From positions 1 through 64,000 of the forward strand of contig CADEDY010000017.1 of assembly GCA_902826215.1 (NCBI GenBank): a stretch of DNA of 64,000 nt, written 5' to 3'. This DNA is from an uncultured Bacteroidota bacterium (GTDB lineage Bacteria; Bacteroidota; Bacteroidia; Flavobacteriales_F; PHOS-HE28). A program made the translations under genes and the position numbers. The notes under the pieces are model-generated. The model was given only the letters and a program-made list of their open reading frames with translations, searched no databases and was not told where the DNA came from. Shown here in pieces: positions 19,231-29,900 of this stretch; positions within the stretch are counted from its first letter, which is position 1, and every line of letters begins with the position of its first letter.

Positions 19231-19275
19231 CTACCCGCGAAGATCGCAGATACAACGACACGCCGGACACCGGGC

Positions 19276-21747
19276 TTACCTGCTGGCTTGGAGACTGAGC
19301 TTCTTCATGGCGTCGAGGCCACGTTGCAGGAAGCCGGCATACTCGTTCTTATCCGGGGTGTATCCCACCGGATCGGTGAGCAGCTTGCCATCCGGGCTCA
19401 AGAGCGCATAGTAGGGTTGGCTGCTGATCACAAAGGTCTCCAATTGCACCGTGCTCCACTTGTTGCCGTTGGTCACGATCAACTTCTCTTTGCCCGTACA
19501 GGTCACGTATTCGTGCTGCTCCTCCTTCGGCAGTTCGCGCTTATCGTCCACATAGAGCGAGACCAGGACGTAATCGTTCTCGATCAACTCCTTTACCCCT
19601 TCCTTCGGCCAAACGTGCTCTTCCATTTTCCGACAGTTCACGCAGGCCCACCCGGTAAAGTCGACCATCACCGGTTTATTCACCTTCTTGGCATACGCCA
19701 TGGCCTCCTCCAGATCGTGGAAGGCCTCAGCTTTCTTGGGAAGTATCCAACTGTATCCCACGGGAGGCGCCAACCCGCTCATCAGGGCCATTGGTGTGAA
19801 GGTCTGTTCCTCTTTATCCACCCGCAGTCCAAAAGAGAGATAGATGGTCGCAGCGGTGAACAATCCGATGAATCCCCAACGCATGACCGAGCGCGACTTC
19901 ACGGGACTATCGTGCGGGAATCGGATCAGACCGAAGAGGTAAAGCACGATGCCCAAGGAGCAAAGCACCCAGACCACCATGAACAGCTCGTATGGAACGA
20001 TGGACCATTGCTTCACCAGATCCGCATTGCTGAGGAATTTGAAGGCCAATGCGATCTCGGCAAAACCCAGAACCACTTTCACACTGTTCAGCCAACTACC
20101 ACTTCGTGGTAACGAATTGAGCCAGCTTGGGAAGAGGGCGAACAAAGCGAACGGTAATGCGAGTGCAAGACCGAAGCCACCAAGCCCAGCCGTCAACTGC
20201 CACGCACCACCATCTGCTGTCAATGCGCCGGCCAACAAGGAGCCAAGGATCGGACCCGTGCAGCTGAAACTAACGAGCGCGAGGGTGAGCGCCATGAAGA
20301 AGATACCAATGAGCCCACCGAATCGTGAAGCCTTGGCGTCCATGCTGTTCACCCAACTGCTGGGCAATGTGATCTCGAAATAACCGAAGAAGGAAACTGC
20401 GAAGACCAAGAAGATCACGAAGAAGAAGATGTTGAGCCACGGGCTGGTGCTGATCTCGTTGAAGATCTCGGCATTCACCGAACCCAGAACGTGGAACGGA
20501 AGGCTGAAGAGCAAGTAGATCCCCAAGATGAAACCGCCGTAGGTCAGTGCGTTCCGTAAACCCTTGCCTTTGTCCTCACTCCCTTTGGTGAAGAAGCTCA
20601 CGGTGAGCGGGATCATCGGGAAGACACAGGGAGTGAGCAACGCAACAAGACCACCCAAGAATCCCAAGAAGAAGATCCGCCATAGCGACGCGTTGTCCCT
20701 GACCTCGTTCACCTCGTTCGAAACACTGACGACCGGATCATTGAGGTCCACCGTGCTCAGCTTGTACTTGCACTCGCTTCCAGCAGCAACTGTGCGCGAG
20801 CCGATGGAAACCAAGCCCGTTGAGAAGTTCACAGAGAAGGGCACAGGGTCCGGGAAGATGCATTTGCTATCGTTGCACGTCTGGTAATTCACCACTCCCT
20901 TGATGTCCTTCGAGGCATCGGTGACTTCCAATTCCTGGATGAAGGTGACCTTGTTCTTGAACTTGCGAACGAGTATGCCGAACATGTCATCCATGCCCTC
21001 CAGCATATCGGCACTTTCCTCCTTGGCTTGCCCAATGAACTTCGCCGGAGCAAGGCTGTCCAACACGAAACTCGTTGGGATAGGACCCTCGCCGAATTCC
21101 TTCATCGAATAGATCGCCCAGTGCTCTTGAATAGCCGCTGTGAACAGGAGTCGCCAGCGCCCCTCTTCGAGCTTCTCGGTGGCCAGGGACCATGTTACAG
21201 GCTCCTCCTCCACAGGTGGCCCATCGGCTTCCATTGGCTTCCCCTTGAACGGCAGACCCGAGAGCTCGGATCGATCGGTCGCGAGAACCACCCTGAAGAA
21301 CACCGTGGTCGGTGGGAGGCACATCTGATCGTTACAGGTCATGTACTCGAAAGCTCCTGTGACCGTCTGTGATGGATCCAATACACTCAGCTTCTGCGTG
21401 AAGGTGGCCGAGCCCTTGAACTTCTTCACCACCATGCCAAAGACCTCGTCCATGCCGTCCAGGATCTTCTCGCCTGTTTCATCGGCTTTTCCGTGAACTG
21501 TAAGGCCAGCGACGGGATCGAGAACGATGGACGTGGGCCAAGGCCCCATATCACCGTAGTTGTTCTGAGAATAGACGGACCACCCCTTTTCAATGGTGGC
21601 GTTGAAGTTCAACTCCCAAACTCCATTTTTCTCAATGCTGGATACTGTCAGCTTTACCGGCTCCGGTTCCGCTTGTCCAGAGGTTGGTTGAGAGGTTACT
21701 GGAAAGGAGATCAGGAAGCCGAGGAGAAGAACGAGGAAGTGTTTCAT
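19276..21747 (-). CDS. dsbD: Protein-disulfide reductase DsbD-type, with two tandem N-terminal domains
   Basis: 823-residue thiol-disulfide transporter that moves electrons from cytoplasmic thioredoxin to the periplasm. Order: signal peptide (KHFLVLLLGFLISFPVTSQ); two tandem DsbD-alpha-like domains, each with a CNDxxC pair (TCNDQMC near residue 150, TCNDSKC near 290); a multi-pass membrane domain with the two reactive Cys in LLTPCVFPMIPL and SFSCTGPILGSL; then a C-terminal thioredoxin-like domain with active site WACVNCRKME. The start ATG 21747 overlaps the stop of the gene before it (ATGA). The duplicated alpha domain is unusual compared with the single domain of E. coli DsbD. Confidence 0.92.
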   Translation of the reverse strand: MKHFLVLLLGFLISFPVTSQPTSGQAEPEPVKLTVSSIEKNGVWELNFNATIEKGWSVYSQNNYGDMGPWPTSIVLDPVAGLTVHGKADETGEKILDGMDEVFGMVVKKFKGSATFTQKLSVLDPSQTVTGAFEYMTCNDQMCLPPTTVFFRVVLATDRSELSGLPFKGKPMEADGPPVEEEPVTWSLATEKLEEGRWRLLFTAAIQEHWAIYSMKEFGEGPIPTSFVLDSLAPAKFIGQAKEESADMLEGMDDMFGILVRKFKNKVTFIQELEVTDASKDIKGVVNYQTCNDSKCIFPDPVPFSVNFSTGLVSIGSRTVAAGSECKYKLSTVDLNDPVVSVSNEVNEVRDNASLWRIFFLGFLGGLVALLTPCVFPMIPLTVSFFTKGSEDKGKGLRNALTYGGFILGIYLLFSLPFHVLGSVNAEIFNEISTSPWLNIFFFVIFLVFAVSFFGYFEITLPSSWVNSMDAKASRFGGLIGIFFMALTLALVSFSCTGPILGSLLAGALTADGGAWQLTAGLGGFGLALALPFALFALFPSWLNSLPRSGSWLNSVKVVLGFAEIALAFKFLSNADLVKQWSIVPYELFMVVWVLCSLGIVLYLFGLIRFPHDSPVKSRSVMRWGFIGLFTAATIYLSFGLRVDKEEQTFTPMALMSGLAPPVGYSWILPKKAEAFHDLEEAMAYAKKVNKPVMVDFTGWACVNCRKMEEHVWPKEGVKELIENDYVLVSLYVDDKRELPKEEQHEYVTCTGKEKLIVTNGNKWSTVQLETFVISSQPYYALLSPDGKLLTDPVGYTPDKNEYAGFLQRGLDAMKKLSLQASR

Positions 21748-22205
21748 TTCTGTGGCTTCGCTTTGATCATCGGAACTTCGAGCGAGAAGGTCACTACCTC
21801 TGGAGGCAGGCAGGTCTTGTCGCTGCACACCATGAATTCCACTTCGCCCTTCACCGTGAAGGAACCCTTCGCTCGCGGCTTGATCAGCTGCACGAAGCGT
21901 GGAGAGCCAGAATGGTACTGCACTTGCATCTCGAAATTCGGGTCGAAGACATCCACAGGTTCCGGCTCTTGCAACGCACCATCCAACGAATAGGAATCCG
22001 AGGGTTCAAAACGGATGGAGGTGGGGATGGGGCCGAGATCGTTCTCCAAATGAGTGGCGTAGATGTGCCAGCCGTCTTCAGCGGTAGCCGTGAGTTCCAC
22101 GGCTAAGGTGCCGTTCTCCATTTCCTTCGCCTCGAAGGTCCAACTGACCACGGGACCTGGAATAGATAGCACGGACAGGAATGATGTAAGCAGCAATGGA
22201 TGCAT
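21744..22205 (-). CDS. Periplasmic DsbD alpha-domain protein
   Basis: 153-residue secreted protein made of a single DsbD N-terminal (alpha) domain. Signal peptide at residues 1-20 (LLLTSFLSVLSIPGPVVS). The pattern AEDGWHIYATH, GPIPTSIRF and CSDKTCLPP matches the two alpha domains inside the next gene, so it is a third copy of that domain as a free protein. The Cys pair CSDKTC would be the redox-active site. Coupled to dsbD by a four-base overlap, so the two probably form a redox relay: DsbD membrane domain to free alpha domain to client. The client is unknown. Confidence 0.82.
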   Translation of the reverse strand: MHPLLLTSFLSVLSIPGPVVSWTFEAKEMENGTLAVELTATAEDGWHIYATHLENDLGPIPTSIRFEPSDSYSLDGALQEPEPVDVFDPNFEMQVQYHSGSPRFVQLIKPRAKGSFTVKGEVEFMVCSDKTCLPPEVVTFSLEVPMIKAKPQK

Positions 22206-22221
22206 GTTGGCCGAGTGGTCG

Positions 22222-22229
22222 CAAAAATA
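22222..22229 (-). promoter_or_regulatory. -7 box before the DsbD gene pair
   Basis: On the minus strand TATTTTTG, a match to TAnnTTTG, 17 bases upstream of the ATG at 22205. It suggests an internal start inside the long minus-strand block. No -33 match was found. Confidence 0.45.
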
Positions 22230-22297
22230 GGTCCACCCTTACGCCTACCGACCATGCGCTTGGCAAGATCCTAGGGATCCTACACGGACGTTCTGCG

Positions 22298-22588
22298 CTA
22301 GGGGAAGTCGACGCTCACCACGCGGGACACGGGAATGGTCATGCCATACTTGAGCACGATGTTCTCCGGGTCGAAGGTCCAGATCGTGGTTTCCACGGCT
22401 TTGAGGCCTTCGTCATCGTAGAAGCTGATGCGGCATTTGCCGTGCTCCACGTTCCCAAGCCGAGTGGCTTCGGCCATGTTCTGCAGGATACCCTTGCGTT
22501 CACTTTCGCTCAACATCAAGGGCTGTCGGGGGAACCGGAGCGAAGAGACCTGTTCCTTCGGGATGATCCGTGCGTTCGTCGTGGGCAT
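22298..22588 (-). CDS. Small conserved Bacteroidota protein of unknown function
   Basis: 96 residues, no signal peptide or TM helix. I recognise the pattern (QVSSLRFPRQPLMLSESER, then RISFYDDEGLKAVETTIW and NIVLKYGMTIPVSRVVSVDF) as a small protein frequent in Bacteroidota, with no assigned function. The beta-rich C-terminal half could be a binding or regulatory module. It lies 84 bases after tilS and 92 bases before the DsbD genes. Confidence 0.7.
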   Translation of the reverse strand: MPTTNARIIPKEQVSSLRFPRQPLMLSESERKGILQNMAEATRLGNVEHGKCRISFYDDEGLKAVETTIWTFDPENIVLKYGMTIPVSRVVSVDFP

Positions 22589-22672
22589 GATGACCGGGTT
22601 TTGAGCGTCCTGAAGTTATGCTCCGGAAAACCTCGATTCGACGATCGACCTGAAAATTTCATCTGTGTCCGG

Positions 22673-23989
22673 TCACGTGCCTGACCACACGAATCGGAGG
22701 ATGTGGCGCGTGGAAAGCCCTGTTTTAACGCCCTCGGCCAGACGATGTCCGCACAGCCAGATGATCCGATCACCCTGCACGAGCACATACGTACTCGCCT
22801 TGAGATGACGTGGCACTTTCGCATCGATGAGGATGTCGCTGATCAATTTGGAGCCACCAAGCCCGGCCGGCTGCATGCGGTCACCCTCCTGCCACGGGCG
22901 AAGGAAAAGCGGGAATTCGAGCGCATCGGCGTCCACCCAAGCCACGGATCGCGCTGCAGATGGGTCGATCTCCGACGCCACACCCGCTCGAATTCGTAGC
23001 GGCGCATTCGGCGGAACAGCCTCGGGCGAAGCGATCAACCAGCCGGGTGGTTCCTCCTTGCGGGGTTCGATCACGAGTTCGGAGCGATCCACCCAAACCA
23101 CATGCGACGCACTTTCGAACCGAGCACCGGTACGTGCTTGGTCCATAGCATCCAGGATCCGTTCATGAAGATCCGGGTGAAAGCCTTTATCGCGCAGCAG
23201 GTGATGCAAGAGGAGGTGCGGCATCGTACCAAGGACCGTATCGAAGGGCACGTGCACGGCGCCCTTGTCGTCAGGGATCAGATCCTTCACCAAGGCATCC
23301 AACACCGCTTGTATCACTCGATCCACTTCACGGAACAACACATTGTTGCGATGCCATGTGCGACGAACTCCGGGTCGCCACGCTTCGAGTTGTGGAAGAA
23401 GTTCGTGTCGGATCCGATTCCGCAAGTAGACCGTGTCCTCGTTGCTGATATCCTCCCGCCACGGAATGTTGCGCAGCGTTGCATGATCGAGGATCTCCTG
23501 GCGCGTCACTTCGATAAGCGGGCGAATGAACGGCCCATTCCGTGCTGGGATCGAACCCAGGCTCTTCGAACCCATGCCCTGCATCAACCCCATGAAGAAG
23601 GTCTCCACCGCATCGTCGGCATGGTGGGCGGTTGCGAGTTTGTTCGGCCCCCTGTTGCACAGATCCTGGAACCAAGCCATACGCAATTCACGAGCCGCCA
23701 TCTGTGTGCTTTCGCCAGTGGTCGCACGTCGATGGTGAAGATCGACCTGAGTTGCTTGGAACGGGATGTTCCGTACTTCACAATACCCCTCCACGAATTC
23801 ATGATCGGCATCACTAGCAGCACCACGCAGGCCGTGATCCACATGCGCGACATGGCACGCATGCCCGAGCTCTTGCAGGACGTCCAACAACACCATGCTA
23901 TCGACACCACCGCTTACGGCGACCCACACGGCTTCACCGGGTTGCAGAAGCGCATGCCGGCTGATGAATGCCCGGACCTTATTCAACAT
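22673..23989 (-). CDS. tilS: tRNA(Ile)-lysidine synthase
   Basis: 438-residue N-type ATP pyrophosphatase that converts cytidine-34 of the minor tRNA-Ile to lysidine, changing its decoding from AUG to AUA. P-loop SGGVDS at residues 26-31, followed by VAHVDHGLRGAASDAD. The ATP/lysine site continues with LATAHHADDAVETFFMGLMQGMG and RPLIEVTRQEILDHA, then NIPWREDISNEDTVYLRNRIRHELLP. The C-terminal substrate-binding domain ends WLCGHRLAEGVKTGLSTRHILRF. Its start overlaps the pabB stop by 11 bases, so the genes are cotranscribed. Essential in most bacteria. Confidence 0.96.
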   Translation of the reverse strand: MLNKVRAFISRHALLQPGEAVWVAVSGGVDSMVLLDVLQELGHACHVAHVDHGLRGAASDADHEFVEGYCEVRNIPFQATQVDLHHRRATTGESTQMAARELRMAWFQDLCNRGPNKLATAHHADDAVETFFMGLMQGMGSKSLGSIPARNGPFIRPLIEVTRQEILDHATLRNIPWREDISNEDTVYLRNRIRHELLPQLEAWRPGVRRTWHRNNVLFREVDRVIQAVLDALVKDLIPDDKGAVHVPFDTVLGTMPHLLLHHLLRDKGFHPDLHERILDAMDQARTGARFESASHVVWVDRSELVIEPRKEEPPGWLIASPEAVPPNAPLRIRAGVASEIDPSAARSVAWVDADALEFPLFLRPWQEGDRMQPAGLGGSKLISDILIDAKVPRHLKASTYVLVQGDRIIWLCGHRLAEGVKTGLSTRHILRFVWSGT

Positions 23990-25217
23990 AGCGCAAGGCT
24001 TCGATCACAGAACGTGCTTTCAATTCACACTCTTCCCACTCGCGTTCGGGTTCACAAAGCGCCGTGATGGCACTTCCGGTCCGGATCGAAAGTTCTCCAG
24101 TGCTTGCATCGAACAACGCCGTTCGTATTACGACGTTGAAGTCTCCGGTTCCATCGGGAGCGAAGAAACCCAGCGTTCCGCTGAAGAGACCACGCGGTCC
24201 AACCTCTACCTCGTCGATCAATTGCATGGCGCGTGTCTTGGGTGCGCCCGTCATGCTGGCCATTGGAAAGGCGGCGTGCAAGGCATCCAACGGTGTGTGC
24301 TCATCGCTCAGTTCCGCTGTGACCGTGCTGATCATCTGATGGACATGTGCATAGTTGACCACTCTGCAAAGGTCCACTACGCGCACCGATCGGCTTGCGG
24401 CAACGCGTGAAAGATCGTTGCGCATGACATCCAAGGCCATGATGTTCTCGCTTCGTTCCTTGGGGTCCGCTGCCAGTTCATTCGCCAGCCATTCGTCCTC
24501 CTGCGGATCGGTCGAACGCTTGCGTGTTCCTTTCATCGGTTGGCCTTTCATGCTTCGACCTTTCATGGCAAGAAAACGTTCTGGACTAGCGCACAAAGCG
24601 AAGCGATCCCCATTGCGATAGAAGCCAGCGAAGGGCGCCTGTGAAGCGGACAACAACCGATGGAAGGAACAGAACGGATCGAAGGTCGGGTCAAGGGCAC
24701 GACGTTCTGTGCAGTAGTTGACCTCGTAGATGTCGCCGCGTTGAATGTGATCCAGGAGAACGCCGACCTTCTGCAGGTACGAAGTGCGGTTCGTTCGGAC
24801 CTGCCACGTCAACGCACTAGCGCGGGGGCACGGGGGCATTGCGCCGAGCACGCGTTCGGCCTGAGCCGCTGCAATGGCATCATGCTCTCCATTCGTGTGC
24901 AGCCGAACCTCATCGCCCTTCCATTCCACCACCCATTGGGGAACGAACCATACAGAAGCATCAGCTTCCGCATTCGGCACGCTTGACGCGCCCCCCGGCT
25001 GCATCGACTCGTAGGTCAAGGCAGCGAAGTACCAATCATCGGCGTTCCCCGAACCGTCGAACAAGGGAGCGTTCACCCACGCTTTGACACCAACGGCCAG
25101 CACGGCGCGCTGCTGATCAGCGACACGGCGATACAGGAAGACCTTCTCCTCGCGCAGGATGTTCCAGTCGATCGTGGTAGATGAGGGAAGTTCCAAGGTT
25201 CGCCACATGGCAGGCAA
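23979..25217 (-). CDS. pabB: Aminodeoxychorismate synthase component I (PabB)
   Basis: 412-residue chorismate-binding enzyme that makes 4-amino-4-deoxychorismate from chorismate, first step to p-aminobenzoate and folate. Signature segments are GDIYEVNYCTE, GTRKRSTDPQEDEWLANELAADPKERSENIMALDVMRNDLSRVA, ASMTGAPKTRAMQLIDEVE and GLFSGTLGFFAPDGTGDFNVVIRTA. The catalytic region is intact. An odd feature is the run MKGRSMKGQPMKG just before GTRKR, where the family usually has a single QPIKG. The amidotransferase PabA is not in the window. The gene may start at M1 or at the Met three residues in. An anthranilate synthase TrpE role is less likely given the motifs. Confidence 0.92.
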   Translation of the reverse strand: MPAMWRTLELPSSTTIDWNILREEKVFLYRRVADQQRAVLAVGVKAWVNAPLFDGSGNADDWYFAALTYESMQPGGASSVPNAEADASVWFVPQWVVEWKGDEVRLHTNGEHDAIAAAQAERVLGAMPPCPRASALTWQVRTNRTSYLQKVGVLLDHIQRGDIYEVNYCTERRALDPTFDPFCSFHRLLSASQAPFAGFYRNGDRFALCASPERFLAMKGRSMKGQPMKGTRKRSTDPQEDEWLANELAADPKERSENIMALDVMRNDLSRVAASRSVRVVDLCRVVNYAHVHQMISTVTAELSDEHTPLDALHAAFPMASMTGAPKTRAMQLIDEVEVGPRGLFSGTLGFFAPDGTGDFNVVIRTALFDASTGELSIRTGSAITALCEPEREWEECELKARSVIEALRYVE

Positions 25218-25238
25218 AGCGCCAAGATAGACCGGTAG

Positions 25239-26957
25239 CTAGCGCCTTTCTGCGCGGGTTGGTCGGGGTTCCTTCCTTCGCTGCACCATGCGCACCATGG
25301 TCAACAAGAGCAGCAACGTGGAACACGCCATGGCCACTCGACCGATCTGATCGCCATGGAGCACGTAGAAGGTGAGTTCGTCATACAGTTGAACCGTTCC
25401 CCGTTCAGCGGTCGGCACCCACCAATCCGTCGCATCGCGGATAACGCCTTTACGATCGACGAAACACGAGATCCCTGTATTGGCCGAGCGCACCACTTCA
25501 CGCCGGGTCTCGATCGCGCGGATGGAGGCGAACGTGAGATGCTGCTTGTAGCCGGGCGTCTTCGCCCACCAACCATCGTTCGTGATGATGGCGATGACAT
25601 TCGCCCCGTTGCGGATATGCGCTGCCACATGCTCCCCGAAAACGGATTCGTAGCAGATGGCCGGGGCGATCCGCAGACCACTGCGGGAATCACGCAACAC
25701 TTCGCGTTCTTCCTGTTGACCCAAACTCCCTGAGGTGCCGCCAAGGTCCAGCGCCAGATCACCCAGGGGACCGAGGATCCTTTCAAAAGGCATCAACTCC
25801 ACCCCTGCCACCAACTTCGACTTGTTGTAGTGTTCCAACGGGCCTTCACTCGGCAGGAAGAGTGCCGCATTGTACGCCTCGTACCAACGCTGTCCGGATG
25901 GCGGCACGTGACCCGGAGGGAACAAGGGCCGGGCCGAAACAGGCACGTTCTCTTCCCGCGAGAAGAGCTTATCGGCGGACATGCCAGTGAGCAGTGCTGC
26001 AGTGGGGAACCGATCCTGGAACTCCTCCAATCGCCGCGTACTGCGGGCATTCGCGAGGTCATTCTCCCACAATCCATGATAAACGGGTTCGACACCGTAC
26101 ATGTCCAATGTGGCTCCTTCCTGCAACGCCGTTTCCGGCAACACGACCAGTGCTGTGCTATCGGTCATCAGCGGCTCGGCCAGAGCGAGCATTTCATCCA
26201 ACTGACGTAACGGGTCCATGCCACCGAACTTCTCCGTGTACGGATCGATGCAGGGCTGCACAACAACGACCTCGACGGATGGACCGCCATGTGTGTCCGT
26301 GGAATTGAACAACCATGCGGAGGATGCCCAAGGAAGAAGAACGAGCATCAACGCGCCGAAGAGGAAAGCAATTGATCCCGGCCGCCGTATGGTCCAGTTG
26401 AACGCCACACCATCCAACAACAGATTCACGACCAGCACCCACAAACTGCCACCCAACATACCGGTGTATTCGTACCACTGGATCCATGAAGGCGTCGTCC
26501 CGAAGACATTTCCAATGGAGAACCACGGCCACTGCAGATCCCAATCATGATGCAGGTGCTCGAAGGCCAACCAGAAGAACACGAAGCCATAGGACGCAGC
26601 CTTGGGATCCACGAAACGCCGCACTACCCGTTTCAGCCACCACGGAATGATCATAAGCAGCGAGTTCACGATCATGGGTGTGAAGCCACTGACCAAGCGG
26701 GTTCCCAAGGGTTCGCTTACAGCGAAGAACCACCAGGATGTCGCTGCGTTCCAGATGAACACAGCGAGCAACACATTGGGAACAAATGCGCGTTTGCGTT
26801 CAACGGTTCGTTCTTCGTGCAAGCGCTCAGCATGCAAGAGCGGCAACCAAGCAACGAAGGCCAGTGCTGTGAAGCCACCGACGGCAGGCCAAGCCAAAGC
26901 CCAGAGCACGCCACTGAGTGACGACCAAAGAAGAATGCTGCGACGCGAAGGGGCCAT
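25239..26957 (-). CDS. lnt: Apolipoprotein N-acyltransferase
   Basis: 572-residue inner-membrane enzyme that N-acylates the terminal Cys of lipoproteins, required for their sorting to the outer membrane. The N-terminal half has about seven hydrophobic helices (LLWSSLSGVLWALAWPAV at the start). The C-terminal nitrilase-like domain has the expected Glu-Lys-Cys triad region: VVLPETALQEG (Glu), YNKSKLVAGVELMPFE (Lys) and ICYESVFGEH (Cys). The end (YVLHGDQIGRVAMACSTLLLLLTMV) gives a last TM helix. It lies between porU2 and pabB in the minus-strand block. Confidence 0.94.
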   Translation of the reverse strand: MAPSRRSILLWSSLSGVLWALAWPAVGGFTALAFVAWLPLLHAERLHEERTVERKRAFVPNVLLAVFIWNAATSWWFFAVSEPLGTRLVSGFTPMIVNSLLMIIPWWLKRVVRRFVDPKAASYGFVFFWLAFEHLHHDWDLQWPWFSIGNVFGTTPSWIQWYEYTGMLGGSLWVLVVNLLLDGVAFNWTIRRPGSIAFLFGALMLVLLPWASSAWLFNSTDTHGGPSVEVVVVQPCIDPYTEKFGGMDPLRQLDEMLALAEPLMTDSTALVVLPETALQEGATLDMYGVEPVYHGLWENDLANARSTRRLEEFQDRFPTAALLTGMSADKLFSREENVPVSARPLFPPGHVPPSGQRWYEAYNAALFLPSEGPLEHYNKSKLVAGVELMPFERILGPLGDLALDLGGTSGSLGQQEEREVLRDSRSGLRIAPAICYESVFGEHVAAHIRNGANVIAIITNDGWWAKTPGYKQHLTFASIRAIETRREVVRSANTGISCFVDRKGVIRDATDWWVPTAERGTVQLYDELTFYVLHGDQIGRVAMACSTLLLLLTMVRMVQRRKEPRPTRAERR

Positions 26958-26984
26958 GCGATGCCCGCGAAAGTACGTGCTGCC

Positions 26985-29900
26985 CTAACGGAGCAGGTAC
27001 ATCTTTCCGAAGCCCTTGGTGAAGTAACCAGCCGCACCTGTTTGGCGGTACTCGATGTCCTCGCCGTTCATCTGGGCGATCACGCGGTACAGGTACACGC
27101 CACGCGCCAAACGATCCCCGAATTCGTCCGTTCCGTCCCACGCGAAATCGGTCATGTTGCGACCTACGCGCAAGGGGCCCAACTCATGCATCTTCACCTC
27201 CCGCACTACTTTACCGGTGATCGTCATGATCTGGATCTTCATGTAGGTCGGGATCTCCGTACCGGTCAACGTGAACACGAAGCGTGTGCTGGTGGTGAAC
27301 GGATTCGGGTAGTTGAGCACTTCCGTGATCGTCGTGCGGTTGATCACTTCGAACGCGATGCTGTAGTCCTTATCGCCGCTGGCGTTGTTGCTCAGATCCT
27401 TGGCACGGACGGTCAGCACGTATGTGCCATCGGTCGGCAAGTTGGGGCGATAGAAGATCCGCGCCTCGTTGTCCTGTCCATCCGCAGGAATGAACTGCAG
27501 GTTCTCATTGCCCATGCCATCGCGGAAATAGATGCGTTGGATCGGTGAGCCCGGTCGTGTAAGCAGGACCGTGAACTGTGCCGTATCGGCGGGCGAATCC
27601 ATGATCAGCGCGGTGTTCTCATCGTTCAAGAGGATCTCGATCTCCGGACGAGCGGACACGATATCACCATCCAGGATATGGATGCCATCGAAGGTCACAT
27701 CGAGCAAGGGGTTCTCCCTGTCGATCTCCACATCGAAGCGCCATTGAGCGATGTTGTTGAAGTGGTACTGCTCCAGCTGATCATAGACACCGGTGATCGA
27801 ATCCACCGGATTGGCCTCCACGATGAGCGTATTCGCACCACCGAAACCCAAGGTATTGAAGCGGATGGTATCCACCTGCCATGCACCGGCTGGCAACGGT
27901 GCTTTCCGCTGATAGTGGACCAGATGCTTGACGTTGAAGCGGTCCACGACCCACGCTGCCATGAGCAGGCTGTCCATGTCGTACTCGCTGATGTTCTGTA
28001 CCGCAAAAGCAACGGAAGCCTCCTGCCCTTGGAACCAGCCATCCAAACCGTAGAAGTATCCCAATTGCGGGTTGATGGCGCATTCCGGCACCGGTTCGTA
28101 CAAGAGCTGCCAGCGCTCCAATTGCGCCGGTTTTGGATCCGCAGCACCGATGTCGTGGAACTTGCCATTCAAGCGCACCTTGGGGTAGATCGATGCATTC
28201 ACATACGTTCCCAGATCGAGCACGTCATCCAATGCCGAATCGAATTCGGTCAGGTCCACCACGGTACCGTTCGACGTAACACCTTTCACCTGGATCATGG
28301 TACTGTCGTTCGGACTTGACAGCACTTCATTCCAATGCAGCGAGCCCCACGTTGTTGCTGGTCCCGCTTCCATGGTGGTGATGAACCCTTGATCACCAGA
28401 GCTCGCAACAAAAGCCGTCAACCGGATATCGGAATTGATGTCCAGGCCAATGGTATCCTGGAAGGTCTCCGGGAATCCCTTTCGCACGTAGCAGATGTAA
28501 GGCACACTATCCGGAAGGGAGCTGATGGGAATACCGAGTCCTTCCATGGTCGCTGTGAGCGTTGGCCCCATACCATCCTGATTCATGTACAACCACGTAT
28601 AGAAGATCAGGTGGTAGCCATCCGGAACGGTATTCAGCATACCGTTCATTCCAGCCATTTGCTCTGGAATGTTCTGTCGGAAGGCGAAATACTTCTTCAC
28701 CCTGCTCAAGCCGCAATTGGAAATGCCCCCGTCGTTCTGATTCCCGAAGTTGTGATCCGGATTGAGCCAGACCGGTGGATCCTGGCTGGTGTCGAAGAAT
28801 CGCGTACCCCACGATTCGAACGTGTACGGATCGACCACACCGACATGCCAAGATGCTTCAGCCGCGCATCCGCCGTAATCCTGGTTCACGAGATCCAAGC
28901 GCCAACCGATATCACCGAAGTAGTCATTGCCCGGCGACCAAGCAGAGATCTCGTGCGGCGCACTGGAGAAGTCGAAATCGCGCTCGGGTCGGTCGTAAAC
29001 GAGGGTACTGAAGTCATCGTTCTTGAACTGGAAATAGTGTGCCTGGCCCCAGCCTCGCTTGTTCGGGATGTACTGGAATGAGCGCTCGTACCATTGATAC
29101 CCACCATTGCCCGTACTATCGATGCTGCAACGCCAGAAGAAGACCGTGCTGTCCTGTAGGTTGTTCACACCATAGACCGATGTGGGTTGCCACGTGACCA
29201 CGCCACCGGGTGCCGTGATCGTGGTCGTTTCCCGAATGGGACTGTTGAACAGGTCGGTGGTATCGATCTGGAACACGTAGGAACGCAGTGGCGCCAGTGG
29301 ATCACCGGTACTGGCTTTCAACAACGGCGTGGGTTCCGGCACTATCGCAAAATCGTACGGATACGTCGGCACCAGATCACCGGAGGTGATGAACAAGGTG
29401 GTCGACGCCTCGTTGTTGGACGTGTTCTCGATCTCGTCGATCAGGTCAGGGTTGAGATCCACGGAGACCCGGAACTGGTTCACTCCTTGGCCGCCGGTGA
29501 AGGCCAGCGTTGGAACCCGGAATACGGCCGTGTCCTGCGAGGAGATCGTATCGAGCAGTACGGTGTAGGTCTGGGCGGCACCCAAGCCCGCATTGGTCCG
29601 TTCCAATTGCGCACGCACCGTATCGGGTACGATGCGACCGATATTCCGCACGCGGGCCTTGACCGAGAACGTATCCACATCCGCATTCACGGTCGCTGGG
29701 TCGAAGAGGATGTCTTCCGTACTGATCTCGAAGTCGGGCTTGTCGGGGGAATTCAGCACCAGCATCGGATCCCCTTGCAGTGTAAGGATATGGACCGAAT
29801 ACTTCCGCAGGATCTCCGGACTGGCATTCAGTGTCTGGAAGGACGCATAGCGCATGTGCTCGCCGATCCCACGACCGTAGTTCACGCCGCCCATGCTCTG

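Noticed and set aside
18907-20112. 401-codon plus-strand frame opposite gmhA and dsbD
   Set aside because: Crosses the gmhA-dsbD boundary in antisense; no motif.
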